Assembly: GCF_030518795.1 (NCBI RefSeq)
Contig: NZ_CP130427.1
Location: 62,001-126,000 of the forward strand
Direction: 5' to 3'
Length of the DNA: 64,000 nt
DNA from: Micromonospora sp. NBRC 110009
GTDB lineage: Bacteria; Actinomycetota; Actinomycetes; Mycobacteriales; Micromonosporaceae
The position numbers were made by a program, and so were the translations under genes. The notes under the pieces were generated by a model. That model saw only the letters and a list, made by a program, of their open reading frames with translations. It was not told the DNA's origin and made no database searches. Shown piece after piece: positions 7,721 to 15,287 of the stretch (positions are counted from its first letter, which is position 1; the number at the start of each line of letters is the position of its first letter).

Positions 7721-8878
7721 TCAGATCCGTGGGGCGGGAAGCTCGGGGGCGCGACCCCGGGCGCGCCAAGCGTCCGAGCCGGCGATTCCGGCCAGTACCG
7801 CTGCGGCGGCGCCACCGGCAGCCAGGGGTGGCGCGTGCCACGTGGCCGGGATCAGGAGGCCCAGGGCGAGGAGGCCGGTCAGCCTCGATCGGGAGATCCG
7901 GCCGAAGACCTGCAGCTCGAAGGGCGCCCGCCCGGCCAGGAACAGCGCGGGCCCGCCAAGGATGGCGACGAGCCACCGCGGATCCGGCCGGCCGGCCGGC
8001 TCGCTGATGTACAGCTCGAAGCCGACACCTGCCAGGACCACACCGGCGATCATGAGCAGGTGACTCCCGGCGACTCCCACGGACTGCCGGACCGGGTTCC
8101 TGGCGCGGGTGATGGCCGGCGCCAGGGTGAGCCCGGCCCGGTAGAGATAGATCCGCCAGAGCAGCACGGTGGCGACGAAGGCCAGACCGAACCCGGCTGC
8201 ATGCGGGATGCCGAAGTCGCTGTTGCTCAGGGCTCTGCCGGACAGGAATATCGCGGCACCCAATGCGATCAACAAGAACTGCTCCAACCGCTCGGCCAGG
8301 TGCTCACCAGCGATCGCTACGCCGTATCGCAGCCAGCCGACCACCAGCCCGCCGTATTCGAGGGCCAGCGCGAGGGCCCAGAGCGCGGCGCGGAGATCGT
8401 CGTCGTCCACCAGCGCCCCCGCCATCCACGGCACTATGCTCACGACCCCGGAGAGCAGGGTCGGGGTGGCGATCCACCGCGGTCGGACGACCACAAGAAG
8501 CAGCTGGCGGCCCATATTGGCCGCTATGTAGGTGCTGGCGAAGACGAAAACCCGCTGCCCGAACCCCTGCACCGCGACGGCCATCACCACGGCGCCAGCC
8601 ATCGATATGAACACCACGGTCTGGATCAGCAGTGAATCCGGGGGCCGAACGCTGGTGGTGGCGACCGTCGACACCCACATGAACCAGAGCGCCAGGAACA
8701 GCAGGACGGTCTCCACCGTCTCGCCGAGCCGGAGCGGGCGCCCAGTGTTGAGCTCGTTGATCAGCCGCATCCCGAGCTGATCGAGCGCGAACACGAAGAC
8801 AAGATCGAAGAAAAGCTCCAGGAGACTTGCCCGCCGCCAGATGCTCTCCGTGCGCCGCCCGCTACCCGGCTCACCCAT
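7721..8878 (-). CDS. ltrA: Low-temperature-requirement A (LtrA) family membrane protein
   Basis: 385 residues, almost entirely hydrophobic with about ten membrane segments. The family signature LLELFFDLVFVFAL is at residues 19-32. LtrA was named from a Listeria mutant unable to grow in the cold; the transported substrate is not known, and actinobacterial genomes usually carry several copies. It stands alone, convergent with the SDR ending at 7694. The ATG at 8878 fits the conserved N-terminus. The 234-bp stretch from 8879 to 9112 upstream holds no gene and contains the marR promoter. Confidence 0.88.
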   Translation of the reverse strand: MGEPGSGRRTESIWRRASLLELFFDLVFVFALDQLGMRLINELNTGRPLRLGETVETVLLFLALWFMWVSTVATTSVRPPDSLLIQTVVFISMAGAVVMAVAVQGFGQRVFVFASTYIAANMGRQLLLVVVRPRWIATPTLLSGVVSIVPWMAGALVDDDDLRAALWALALALEYGGLVVGWLRYGVAIAGEHLAERLEQFLLIALGAAIFLSGRALSNSDFGIPHAAGFGLAFVATVLLWRIYLYRAGLTLAPAITRARNPVRQSVGVAGSHLLMIAGVVLAGVGFELYISEPAGRPDPRWLVAILGGPALFLAGRAPFELQVFGRISRSRLTGLLALGLLIPATWHAPPLAAGGAAAAVLAGIAGSDAWRARGRAPELPAPRI

Positions 8879-9077
8879 CCGCCATCAGCCCGGCGCAGGG
8901 TCCCCACATGGTCACGGCGTTCCCCGCGTAGCCCTGATCACGCCACGCGCACCACGGTCAGCGCGCCTCGTCACGCCTCACCGGCCGCACCCGGCCGGCG
9001 AGAACGCGACCTTTCAAATTCGAACCTCGTCTGCTTCGCGCCTGGATGTCGCGCCGATCACTCGAAGGCCGGGAGGC

Positions 9078-9105
9078 TTGTTTAAATTTTAAGTAGTGCT
9101 ACTCT
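9078..9105 (+). promoter_or_regulatory. marR promoter with overlapping small inverted repeat
   Basis: TTGTTT (9078-9083), a 16-nt AT-rich spacer and TACTCT (9100-9105) precede the GTG at 9113 by 7 nt, suggesting a leaderless transcript. AGTAG-TG-CTACT (9092-9103) overlaps the -10 element and could be the MarR autorepression site. The run TTTAAATTTTAA at 9081-9092 is unusually AT-rich for this region. Confidence 0.5.
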
Positions 9106-9112
9106 CGTACCC

Positions 9113-9595
9113 GTGACCGAGAGCCTGACCCCCGAGCGGATGGCCGCCTGGCGCGCGTACATCGAGGCGAGCCAGCGGCTGTTCACGCAGCTCGAGGACG
9201 ACCTGCGCACGGCGAGCGAGCTGAGCTTCGCCGACTACCACGTGCTGGTGCTGCTCTCCGAGGCACCGGGGCAGCGGCTGCGGATGGGCGAGCTGGCCAG
9301 CCGACTGGTCTTCTCGCCGAGCCGGCTGACGTACCAGATCACCTCGATGCAGAAGCGCGGGCTGGTGGCCAAGGAGTCCTGCCCGGAGGACCGCCGCGGC
9401 AGCGAGGCGGTCCTCACCGCCGCCGGCCTGCTCACGCTGCGCGAGGCCGCGCCGCACCACCTGCGATCCGTGCGCACCCACCTGATGGACGACCTCGACG
9501 ACGCCGAGATCGCCTGCCTCACCCGGGTCTTCGAGCGGCTCGGCCGGCGCCTGCGCGCCGACCGCGACGCGTCGTCCACCCCGGCCGACAAGTAA
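9113..9595 (+). CDS. MarR-family transcriptional regulator
   Basis: 160 residues with the MarR winged helix: FADYHVLVLLSEAPGQRLRMGELASRLVFSPSRLTYQI followed by the wing LVAKESCPEDRRGSEAVLT. The GTG start is fixed by a -10 hexamer 7 nt upstream. Only 10 bp separate its stop from the pirin gene, so they form an operon. MarR-pirin pairs are a recurrent arrangement in actinobacteria, usually read as a response to phenolic or oxidative stress. The effector here is unknown. Confidence 0.92.
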   Translation: MTESLTPERMAAWRAYIEASQRLFTQLEDDLRTASELSFADYHVLVLLSEAPGQRLRMGELASRLVFSPSRLTYQITSMQKRGLVAKESCPEDRRGSEAVLTAAGLLTLREAAPHHLRSVRTHLMDDLDDAEIACLTRVFERLGRRLRADRDASSTPADK

Positions 9596-9605
9596 GGAGC
9601 CCGAG

Positions 9606-10592
9606 ATGCCCGCCATCACCGTCGACGACGTCCTCGTCCTGCCCCGCCTGCCGGAGCTCGCCGAGTCCACCACCTTCCGCCCGGTCCGCCGGCTGACCAC
9701 CGCGCCGAGCGGCTACGAGGGCGAGGGCTTCCCGGTCCGCCGGGCCTTCGCCGGGGTCCCGATGACCGAGCTGGACCCGTTCATCCACCTCGACCAGATG
9801 GGAGAGGTGGACTACGCGCCGGGCGAGCCGAAGGGCACCCCGTGGCACCCGCACCGGGGCTTCGAGACCGTGACCTACATGATCGACGGGATCATGGACC
9901 ACCAGGACTCGCAGGGTGGCGGCGGCAGCATCACCGACGGCGACACCCAGTGGATGACGGCCGGACGTGGCCTGCTGCACATCGAGGCGCCGCCGGAGCA
10001 CCTGGTGACGAGCGGCGGCCTGTTCCACGGCCTCCAGCTCTGGGTCAACCTGCCCAAGGTGGCGAAGATGAACCCGCCGCGGTACCAGGACATCCGCGGC
10101 CGGGAGTCGGCGCTGCTGACCACACCGGACGGCGGCGCGCTGATCCGGGTGATCGCCGGTGAGGTCGCCGGGCACCGCGGCCCGGGCTCGACGCACACCC
10201 CGATCACCATCGCCCACGTGACGCTGCAGCCCGGCGCCGAGCTGAGCCTGCCCTGGCGGCCGGACTTCAACGCGCTGGTCTACGTGCTGGCCGGGCGGGG
10301 CACCGTCGGCACCGACCGCCGGCCGATCCACCTCGGTCAGCTCGCGGTGCACGGCCCGGGCGACGCGCTGCGGGTCACCGCCGATCCTCAGCAGGACTCG
10401 AACACCCCGGCCCTGGAGCTGTACATCATGGGTGGGCAGCCGATCCGGGAGCCGGTGGCGCACTACGGCCCGTTCGTGATGAACACCCGGGCCGAGCTGA
10501 TCCAGGCGGTCGAGGACTACCAGGCCGGCCGACTCGGCGTGATCCCGGCCGAGCGGCTGCCGCACACCGGTGGTGAGGGCGCCCGCGCCTGA
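9606..10592 (+). CDS. Pirin family protein (bicupin)
   Basis: 328 residues with two cupin domains. The first holds the metal-binding block HPHRGFETVTYMIDG, HQDSQGGGG and WMTAGRGLLHIE; the second contains ALVYVLAGRGTVG-like sequence. The C-terminus has PIREPVAHYGPFVMN, as in YhhW-type pirins. Bacterial pirins of this kind can open quercetin-like flavonols with oxygen, although many are thought to be regulatory or redox proteins. An AAGGAG ribosome site lies just before ATG 9606. It is cotranscribed with marR and ends at a GC-rich hairpin. Confidence 0.92.
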   Translation: MPAITVDDVLVLPRLPELAESTTFRPVRRLTTAPSGYEGEGFPVRRAFAGVPMTELDPFIHLDQMGEVDYAPGEPKGTPWHPHRGFETVTYMIDGIMDHQDSQGGGGSITDGDTQWMTAGRGLLHIEAPPEHLVTSGGLFHGLQLWVNLPKVAKMNPPRYQDIRGRESALLTTPDGGALIRVIAGEVAGHRGPGSTHTPITIAHVTLQPGAELSLPWRPDFNALVYVLAGRGTVGTDRRPIHLGQLAVHGPGDALRVTADPQQDSNTPALELYIMGGQPIREPVAHYGPFVMNTRAELIQAVEDYQAGRLGVIPAERLPHTGGEGARA

Positions 10593-10604
10593 CCGCGTGC
10601 CGGA

Positions 10605-10634
10605 CGGGCGTCCCGGGTCTCCCCGGGGCGCCCG
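10605..10634. terminator. GC-rich hairpin between convergent genes
   Basis: CGGGCGTCCCGGG pairs with CCCGGGGCGCCCG across a TCTC loop (12 Watson-Crick pairs plus one U-G). There is no T tract. It lies 12 bp after the pirin stop. Confidence 0.55.
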
Positions 10635-10642
10635 CCGGCGGG

Positions 10643-10771
10643 TCAGGAGACGGCAAAGATGCCGGCAACGCCGAGGATCACCATCACCAAGACCGCCACC
10701 AGCGCACCCCGCTCCCCCTCGACCGCCTGGTCGCGGTACTCGGTCACGGTGTTCGTCGTCTCGGCGGGCAT
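10643..10771 (-). CDS. Small single-pass membrane protein (42 aa)
   Basis: Reading leftwards from the ATG at 10771 gives 42 residues: a charged head MPAETTNTVTEYRDQAVEGE and one hydrophobic helix ALVAVLVMVILGVAGIFAV. An excellent GAGGAGG ribosome site lies 7 nt before the start. The frame has no family I recognise. The clean start signal, membrane helix and position after a terminator support a real gene, perhaps of stress or envelope function. It is divergent from the PLD-like gene at 10911. Confidence 0.6.
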   Translation of the reverse strand: MPAETTNTVTEYRDQAVEGERGALVAVLVMVILGVAGIFAVS

Positions 10772-10910
10772 GGTGTTGCCTCCTCAGTGCTCGGGATCCA
10801 GGGGTGCGGTGGGGCCCTCGGGAGAGCCGGCCGACCAGGGGCGGTCGACGTGCGGGGCAGTCTCGGGGGTCCTACCGTGAGGACGTGGTCGACCTCGGGG
10901 AGGCTGGAAC

Positions 10911-12500
10911 GTGGCGATGCGGGACTGGTTCCTCACCGCACAGGAACGCGCCAACCCGGGGTCTGATTTACCCGTCTGGGCGACGGGAAACCTCGCCGAG
11001 CCGTTGATTCACGGAGCGGCGTACTTCGACCGGCTGGTGCGCGAGGTGGAAGCGCTGCGGGCGGGCGACCACCTGTTCTTCACCGACTGGCGGGGCGACC
11101 CCGACCAGCGGATGCGCCCCGACGGCCCGACCGTGGTGCAACTCTTCGCCCAGGCTGCCCAGCGCGGCGTGATCGTCAAGGGCCTGATCTGGCGTTCCCA
11201 CCTCGACGCGCTCTCCTACAGCGAGGCGGAGAACCGCGACCTCAGCGAGGCGCTCTGCGCGGCCGGCGCCGAGGTGCTGCTGGACCAGCGGGTCCGCCGC
11301 GGCGGCTCGCACCACCAGAAGCTGGTGTTGCTGCGCCACCCGGACGACCCGGCGCGCGACGTCGCGTTCGCCGGCGGGATCGACCTGTGCCACAGCCGCC
11401 GGGACGACGCCGCGCACCGGGGCGACCCCCAACCGGTGACCATGTCCCCGAAGTACGGGCCGCGTCCACCGTGGCACGACGTCCAGCTCGCGCTGCGCGG
11501 CCCGGTGGTCGGCGCGCTGGACACCACGTTCCGGGAGCGCTGGACCGACCCGACGCCGCTGGACTCGGAGAACCCGCTGGCCTACCTGCGGGACCGGCTG
11601 CGCGGCGCCGACCTGAGCCCGGACCCGCTGCCCGACCAGCCCGCCGATCCCCCGCCCTGCGGCACCCACCAGATCCAGGTGCTGCGCACCTATCCGGCGG
11701 TACGGCCGCGCTACCCGTTCGCCCCGAACGGGGAACGGACGGTGGCGCGCGGCTACACCAAGGCCGTCCGCCGGGCCCGCCGGCTGATCTACCTGGAGGA
11801 CCAGTACCTCTGGTCGACGGAGGTGGCGAACCTGTTCGCGCAGGCACTGCGCGAACAGCCCGAGCTGCATCTCGTCGCGGTGGTGCCCCGCCACCCGGAC
11901 GTGGACGGCCGGCTGGCGCTGCCACCGAACATGGTGGGCCGGGAACAAGCGCTTTCGCTCTGCCACCGGGCCGCCCCCGACCGGGTGCACGTCTTCGACC
12001 TGGAGAACCACGAGGGCACCCCGGTCTACGTGCACGCGAAGGTCTGCGTGGTGGACGACATGTGGGCCAGCGTCGGCAGCGACAACTTCAACCGCCGCTC
12101 CTGGACGCACGACAGCGAGCTGTCCTGCGCGGTGCTGGACGAGACCCGGGACGAGCGCAGCCCGACGGACCCGCCCGGCCTGGGCGACGGCGCCCGGGTG
12201 TTCGCCCGGGACCTGCGGCTGCGCCTGTGGCGGGAGCACCTGGACCGGGACCCGGACGGCGGGGACGATGGGGATCTGCTCGACCCCGTGGACGCGGTCG
12301 CCGCGATCGCGGCGGCGGCCGAGGCGCTGGAGCGCTGGCACGCGTCGGGGCGGCACGGGCCCCGGCCGCCGGGGCGGCTGCGACCGCACCGGCCGGAACG
12401 GCTGCCCTGGCTCACCCGGCTCTGGGCGCTGCCCGCGTACCGGCTCGTCTACGACCCGGACGGCAGGCCGCTGCGCGCCCGCCGGGCCGGCACCTGGTGA
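10911..12500 (+). CDS. Phospholipase D-like protein
   Basis: 529 residues with duplicated PLD/HKD units. The second catalytic motif is canonical: HAKVCVVD (His375, Lys377, Asp382) followed by GSDNFNRRSW. The first is SHHQKLVLLRH (His135, Lys137), where the expected aspartate position is Arg142. ENHEGTPVYVHAK and the conserved IYLEDQYLWS (about 293-302) are as in secreted or cytosolic PLD-family phosphodiesterases. No signal peptide is visible. The GTG at 10911 follows GGGGAGG; the ATG at 10917 is the alternative. Its last 52 bp overlap the 3' end of the convergent gene at 12449. Confidence 0.88.
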   Translation: MAMRDWFLTAQERANPGSDLPVWATGNLAEPLIHGAAYFDRLVREVEALRAGDHLFFTDWRGDPDQRMRPDGPTVVQLFAQAAQRGVIVKGLIWRSHLDALSYSEAENRDLSEALCAAGAEVLLDQRVRRGGSHHQKLVLLRHPDDPARDVAFAGGIDLCHSRRDDAAHRGDPQPVTMSPKYGPRPPWHDVQLALRGPVVGALDTTFRERWTDPTPLDSENPLAYLRDRLRGADLSPDPLPDQPADPPPCGTHQIQVLRTYPAVRPRYPFAPNGERTVARGYTKAVRRARRLIYLEDQYLWSTEVANLFAQALREQPELHLVAVVPRHPDVDGRLALPPNMVGREQALSLCHRAAPDRVHVFDLENHEGTPVYVHAKVCVVDDMWASVGSDNFNRRSWTHDSELSCAVLDETRDERSPTDPPGLGDGARVFARDLRLRLWREHLDRDPDGGDDGDLLDPVDAVAAIAAAAEALERWHASGRHGPRPPGRLRPHRPERLPWLTRLWALPAYRLVYDPDGRPLRARRAGTW

Positions 12501-13204
12501 GCCTGCGCGGCCGGGACGTCGACCGGCATCGGCTCGTCGAACGGGTTCGGCCGGGCCGGGTACGCGAAGGACACCCGGGGCGAGTAGAAGCCCGAGCAGA
12601 CGACCAGCGGGTTGGCCGGGCGTAGCGGGTAGACCGGGTGCTCCGGGGCGAGGAACTCCACCGACTCGATCTCGAACGGCGATACCGGCTCGGCCACGTA
12701 CGGGTAGTCGACGATGAGCAGTTCACCGTCGCGCGCCGTGACGTACCGGTGGTGGCCGCTGTGCACCTCCGTGCCGGTGTGCCCGACGCGGGCCACGACG
12801 CGGATGACGACCCGCCCGTCCAGCCGGGTCTCCGCGGTGAGCCGCCCGCCCCGCAGGTCCAGGACGGTCTCGCCGGCCACCGCCGGGGCACCCCGGGCGG
12901 CCACGTACTGCCGGACCCGGGTGCTGGACGCGACGTAGTCGGTCCACCAGCCGCCGGGGCCGTCTCCGTCGGGCGGCTCCATGCCCTGCAGCGACACCCC
13001 GAGGAAGGTGCAGGAGTAGGCGCCGAACCCGGAGGTCTGGCTGTCGTCGTCGACCACGTACTGGCAGAGGAAGACCTGTCCGTCGGGGCGGGCGCGCAGG
13101 CCGGCCGGAACGAACGCCGCGACCGCGTCGGGTTCCGCCGGGAGCCAGCTGAACAGCAGGGTCCGGGCGTTGACGACGAGTTGCGGAGCGGCGGGATCGA
13201 GCAC
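12449..13204 (-). CDS. Acetoacetate decarboxylase-like family protein
   Basis: A 251-residue protein whose length and blocks (a V-x-A-R-x-L-L-F-S-W start, then YVVDDDSQTSGFGAYSCTFLGV and the late PRVSFAYPARPNPFDEP) resemble the acetoacetate decarboxylase-like superfamily. That superfamily includes enzymes that make a Schiff base on a lysine. I see no lysine in the core of this protein, so decarboxylase activity is doubtful. The GTG at 13204 has a GGAGG site. A promoter TTGTCC-N18-TAGCGT lies at 13260-13231. The 3' end overlaps the PLD-like gene by 52 bp tail to tail. Confidence 0.65.
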   Translation of the reverse strand: MLDPAAPQLVVNARTLLFSWLPAEPDAVAAFVPAGLRARPDGQVFLCQYVVDDDSQTSGFGAYSCTFLGVSLQGMEPPDGDGPGGWWTDYVASSTRVRQYVAARGAPAVAGETVLDLRGGRLTAETRLDGRVVIRVVARVGHTGTEVHSGHHRYVTARDGELLIVDYPYVAEPVSPFEIESVEFLAPEHPVYPLRPANPLVVCSGFYSPRVSFAYPARPNPFDEPMPVDVPAAQAHQVPARRARSGLPSGS

Positions 13205-13546
13205 GATGCCTCCGAAGACGTGTACACCGGACGCTACGGGCGGTCCCGCACGCGGGACAACGACGGAAAGTCGACATTCTGAGCCGGTTGTCGGGTTTCA
13301 TATTGACCGGTCGGCGGCGCCGGCTCACTGAGCGGATGGTACGGCCGGGCCCGTCCGGCCCATCGAATACGAGAGGTTTTGCGGCAGATTCGCGCTCTTG
13401 ATGCCCTAACGCCGCTTAAGTACATCGTACTTTCGGCTAGATTTCTCGGGGCTGATCGGGTTAAGGTGGCTTCCGAACGGACTACCAGAAGCTAAACCGA
13501 AGCGTCACGTCTTTTTTCCGCGGACGAGGTGCAGGGAGGACCACCC
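13205..13546. other. 342-bp intergenic region with two divergent promoters
   Basis: This gap separates the divergent decarboxylase-like and sigma-factor genes. It holds the minus-strand promoter TTGTCC (13260-13255) with TAGCGT (13236-13231), an AT-richer central part, a 15-bp inverted repeat at 13418-13432 and a possible TAGATT hexamer at 13438-13443 for the sigma gene. No coding frame with support is seen. Confidence 0.6.
13418..13432. promoter_or_regulatory. Inverted repeat AAGTAC-ATC-GTACTT upstream of the sigma factor gene
   Basis: Perfect 6-bp arms with a 3-nt spacer lie 115 bp before the sigma gene start and just upstream of TAGATT (13438-13443). This suggests a repressor or activator site at its promoter. 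Confidence 0.45.
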
Positions 13547-14368
13547 ATGACCGCGAAGACCACCGAGCGGGCGACCACGTCGCCGTCCACCTCCGCGAAG
13601 CTCGACCCCCGTGCGCTCACCGACAGCGCCACCGATCTGCTCCACGCGATGGCCGCGCTGCCCGCCGGCCACCCGTCGCGCGCCGCGCTGCGCGACCGGG
13701 CGATCGAGGCCTGGCTGCCGCTCGCCAACCACCTCGCCCACCGCTACAGCGGTCGCGGCGAGCCCACCGACGACCTGGCGCAGACCGCCGCGGTCGGCCT
13801 GATCAAGGCGATCGACAAGTTCGACCCCGCCCGGGGCGTCGACTTCGCCGGCTACGCCATCCCGACCATCATCGGCGAGCTCAAGCGGCACTTCCGCGAC
13901 CGCACCTGGGACATCCGGGTGCCCCGCCGCCTCCAGGAGCTGCGGCTGGCCATCTCCGACGCCAACAGCACGCTGCTGCAGACCCTCGGCCGCTCGCCGA
14001 CGGTCGCCGACATCGCCGGCCACCTCAACCTCACCGAGGAAGAGGTCCTGGAGGGCCTGGAGGGTGCCCGCGCGTACAACGCGGTGTCGCTGTCCACCCC
14101 GACCGGCGACGGCGACCGGGCCACCGAGCTGGGCGACATGCTCGGCGGCGAGGACGGCGAGTTCGAGCTGGCCGAGCTGCGGGTGGCCCTGGGCCCGGCC
14201 CTCGCCACGCTGGACGAGCGCGAGCAGAAGATCCTCACGCTGCGCTTCTACGGCAACCTGACCCAGTCGCAGATCGCCGAGCAGATCGGCGTGTCGCAGA
14301 TGCACGTGTCCCGGCTGCTCGCCCGAGCGCTGACGAAGCTGCGGGGGCAGCTCGACGGAACGTACTAG
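13547..14368 (+). CDS. RNA polymerase sigma factor, SigB/SigF/SigG group
   Basis: 273 residues. Region 2 includes YSGRGEPTDDLAQTAAVGLIKAIDKFDPARGVDFAGYA, with the RYxGRGE-like start typical of the SigF group. Then come IPTIIGELKRHFRDRTWDIRVPRRLQEL, region 3 (LGRSPTVADIAGHLNLTEEEV) and region 4 (LTQSQIAEQIGVSQMHVSRLLARAL). Such sigma factors direct stress, envelope and sporulation genes and are held by anti-sigma kinases. No anti-sigma gene lies adjacent, which is common in actinobacteria with many paralogues. ATG 13547 is chosen for its GGGAGG site; GTG 13529 is upstream in frame. Confidence 0.92.
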   Translation: MTAKTTERATTSPSTSAKLDPRALTDSATDLLHAMAALPAGHPSRAALRDRAIEAWLPLANHLAHRYSGRGEPTDDLAQTAAVGLIKAIDKFDPARGVDFAGYAIPTIIGELKRHFRDRTWDIRVPRRLQELRLAISDANSTLLQTLGRSPTVADIAGHLNLTEEEVLEGLEGARAYNAVSLSTPTGDGDRATELGDMLGGEDGEFELAELRVALGPALATLDEREQKILTLRFYGNLTQSQIAEQIGVSQMHVSRLLARALTKLRGQLDGTY

Positions 14369-14380
14369 GGGGGTGGGAAC

Positions 14381-14408
14381 GGTGGCCGGGCCGGCGGGCC
14401 CGGCCACC
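14381..14408. terminator. GC-rich hairpin after the sigma factor gene
   Basis: GGTGGCCGGGCC and its complement (12 bp) flank a GGCG loop. It lies 12 bp after the sigma gene stop, without a T tract. Confidence 0.6.
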
Positions 14409-14421
14409 GGCGCGTCCACTG

Positions 14422-14452
14422 CGGCCCGGTCGGCGGTTCGCCGGCCGGGCCG
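14422..14452. terminator. Second GC-rich hairpin, serving the convergent methyltransferase gene
   Basis: CGGCCCGGTCGGCG pairs with CGCCGGCCGGGCCG (one mismatch that is U-G in one orientation) around a GTT loop. It lies 8 bp beyond the methyltransferase stop. Confidence 0.55.
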
Positions 14453-14459
14453 TTCCGCG

Positions 14460-15191
14460 TCAGCGGAGCACCAGCAGGTCCATCGTGTCGACCACCGGCG
14501 CGTGCGGCGTCCGCTCCGCGGCGGCCCGCATCCGGCGCAGCCCCCGGTCGTAGTCGGCGTCGTCGAGCAGCGCCAGCGGGGTGTGCGCCGCCCGCCGCAG
14601 CCCGTCCACGGCGGCCCGCAGTGAAAGGGCGCTGACCTGCGGCACCGGCGCCAGGGCGACCGGGGCGAAGCCGGCCGACTCGAACGCGGCGCAGACCTCG
14701 GCCACCGAGGGGTAGCCGTCCAGCACCCGCAGTGCCTCTGGGAACCACCGGAACAGCGTGACGCCGCCGGCGCGGCCGGCGAAGACCGACCGGATCAGCA
14801 CCGGCGCGCCGGGCCGCAGCACGCGGCGCAGCTCGGCGGCGACCACCGGCAGGTCGGGCAGGTGGTGCACCACCGTGGAGAGCCAGGCCCCGTCGAGGTC
14901 GGCCGCGGCGAGCGGTAGCGCCTCGGCCCGCCCGGCCACCATGCCCGGGTACGCCGAGCGGGCCCGCATCTCCGCCGACGGCTCCACCGCCACCACGTCC
15001 ACGCCGTACCAGGACCGGAAGGCGGTCGCCCAGGCGCCGGTGCCCGCCCCCAGGTCGAGCACCCGCACGCCCGGCCCAGCCGGCAGGTGCCGGGCCACCA
15101 CGGCCCGCCAGCTCGCCAGCCCCTCGACGGGCACGTGCCGGGTCGCCGCGAAGGCGGCGGCAGAGACCGCGTCGTACGCCATCATCGCCAT
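14460..15191 (-). CDS. Class I SAM-dependent methyltransferase
   Basis: About 243 residues. SAM motif I is VLDLGAGTGAWA, then VDVVAVEPSAEM, the LDGAWLSTVVHHLPD motif of UbiE-like methyltransferases and VLRPGAPVLIRSVF. The acceptor is unknown. Several starts are possible (GTG 15200; ATG 15191, 15185 or 15182) and none has a clear ribosome site; 15191 is a compromise. The start overlaps an 11-bp-arm inverted repeat (15191-15226) shared with the divergent hrpB gene. It ends convergently with the sigma factor gene between two hairpins. Confidence 0.85.
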   Translation of the reverse strand: MAMMAYDAVSAAAFAATRHVPVEGLASWRAVVARHLPAGPGVRVLDLGAGTGAWATAFRSWYGVDVVAVEPSAEMRARSAYPGMVAGRAEALPLAAADLDGAWLSTVVHHLPDLPVVAAELRRVLRPGAPVLIRSVFAGRAGGVTLFRWFPEALRVLDGYPSVAEVCAAFESAGFAPVALAPVPQVSALSLRAAVDGLRRAAHTPLALLDDADYDRGLRRMRAAAERTPHAPVVDTMDLLVLR

Positions 15192-15226
15192 GACCGTCAC
15201 CCAACGCCACCGAGCGGTGACGGTCA
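15191..15226. promoter_or_regulatory. Operator-like inverted repeat between methyltransferase and hrpB
   Basis: TGACCGTCACC and its exact complement GGTGACGGTCA are separated by 14 nt. It straddles the methyltransferase start and lies 62 bp before the hrpB start. The spacing suits a dimeric repressor, but no regulator gene is adjacent. Confidence 0.5.
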
Positions 15227-15287
15227 ATGTGAGAAGCGGAACAGGGGCCCGGCTTCCACCCGCGGGCCCGGGTGCGAGAGTGGGAGC

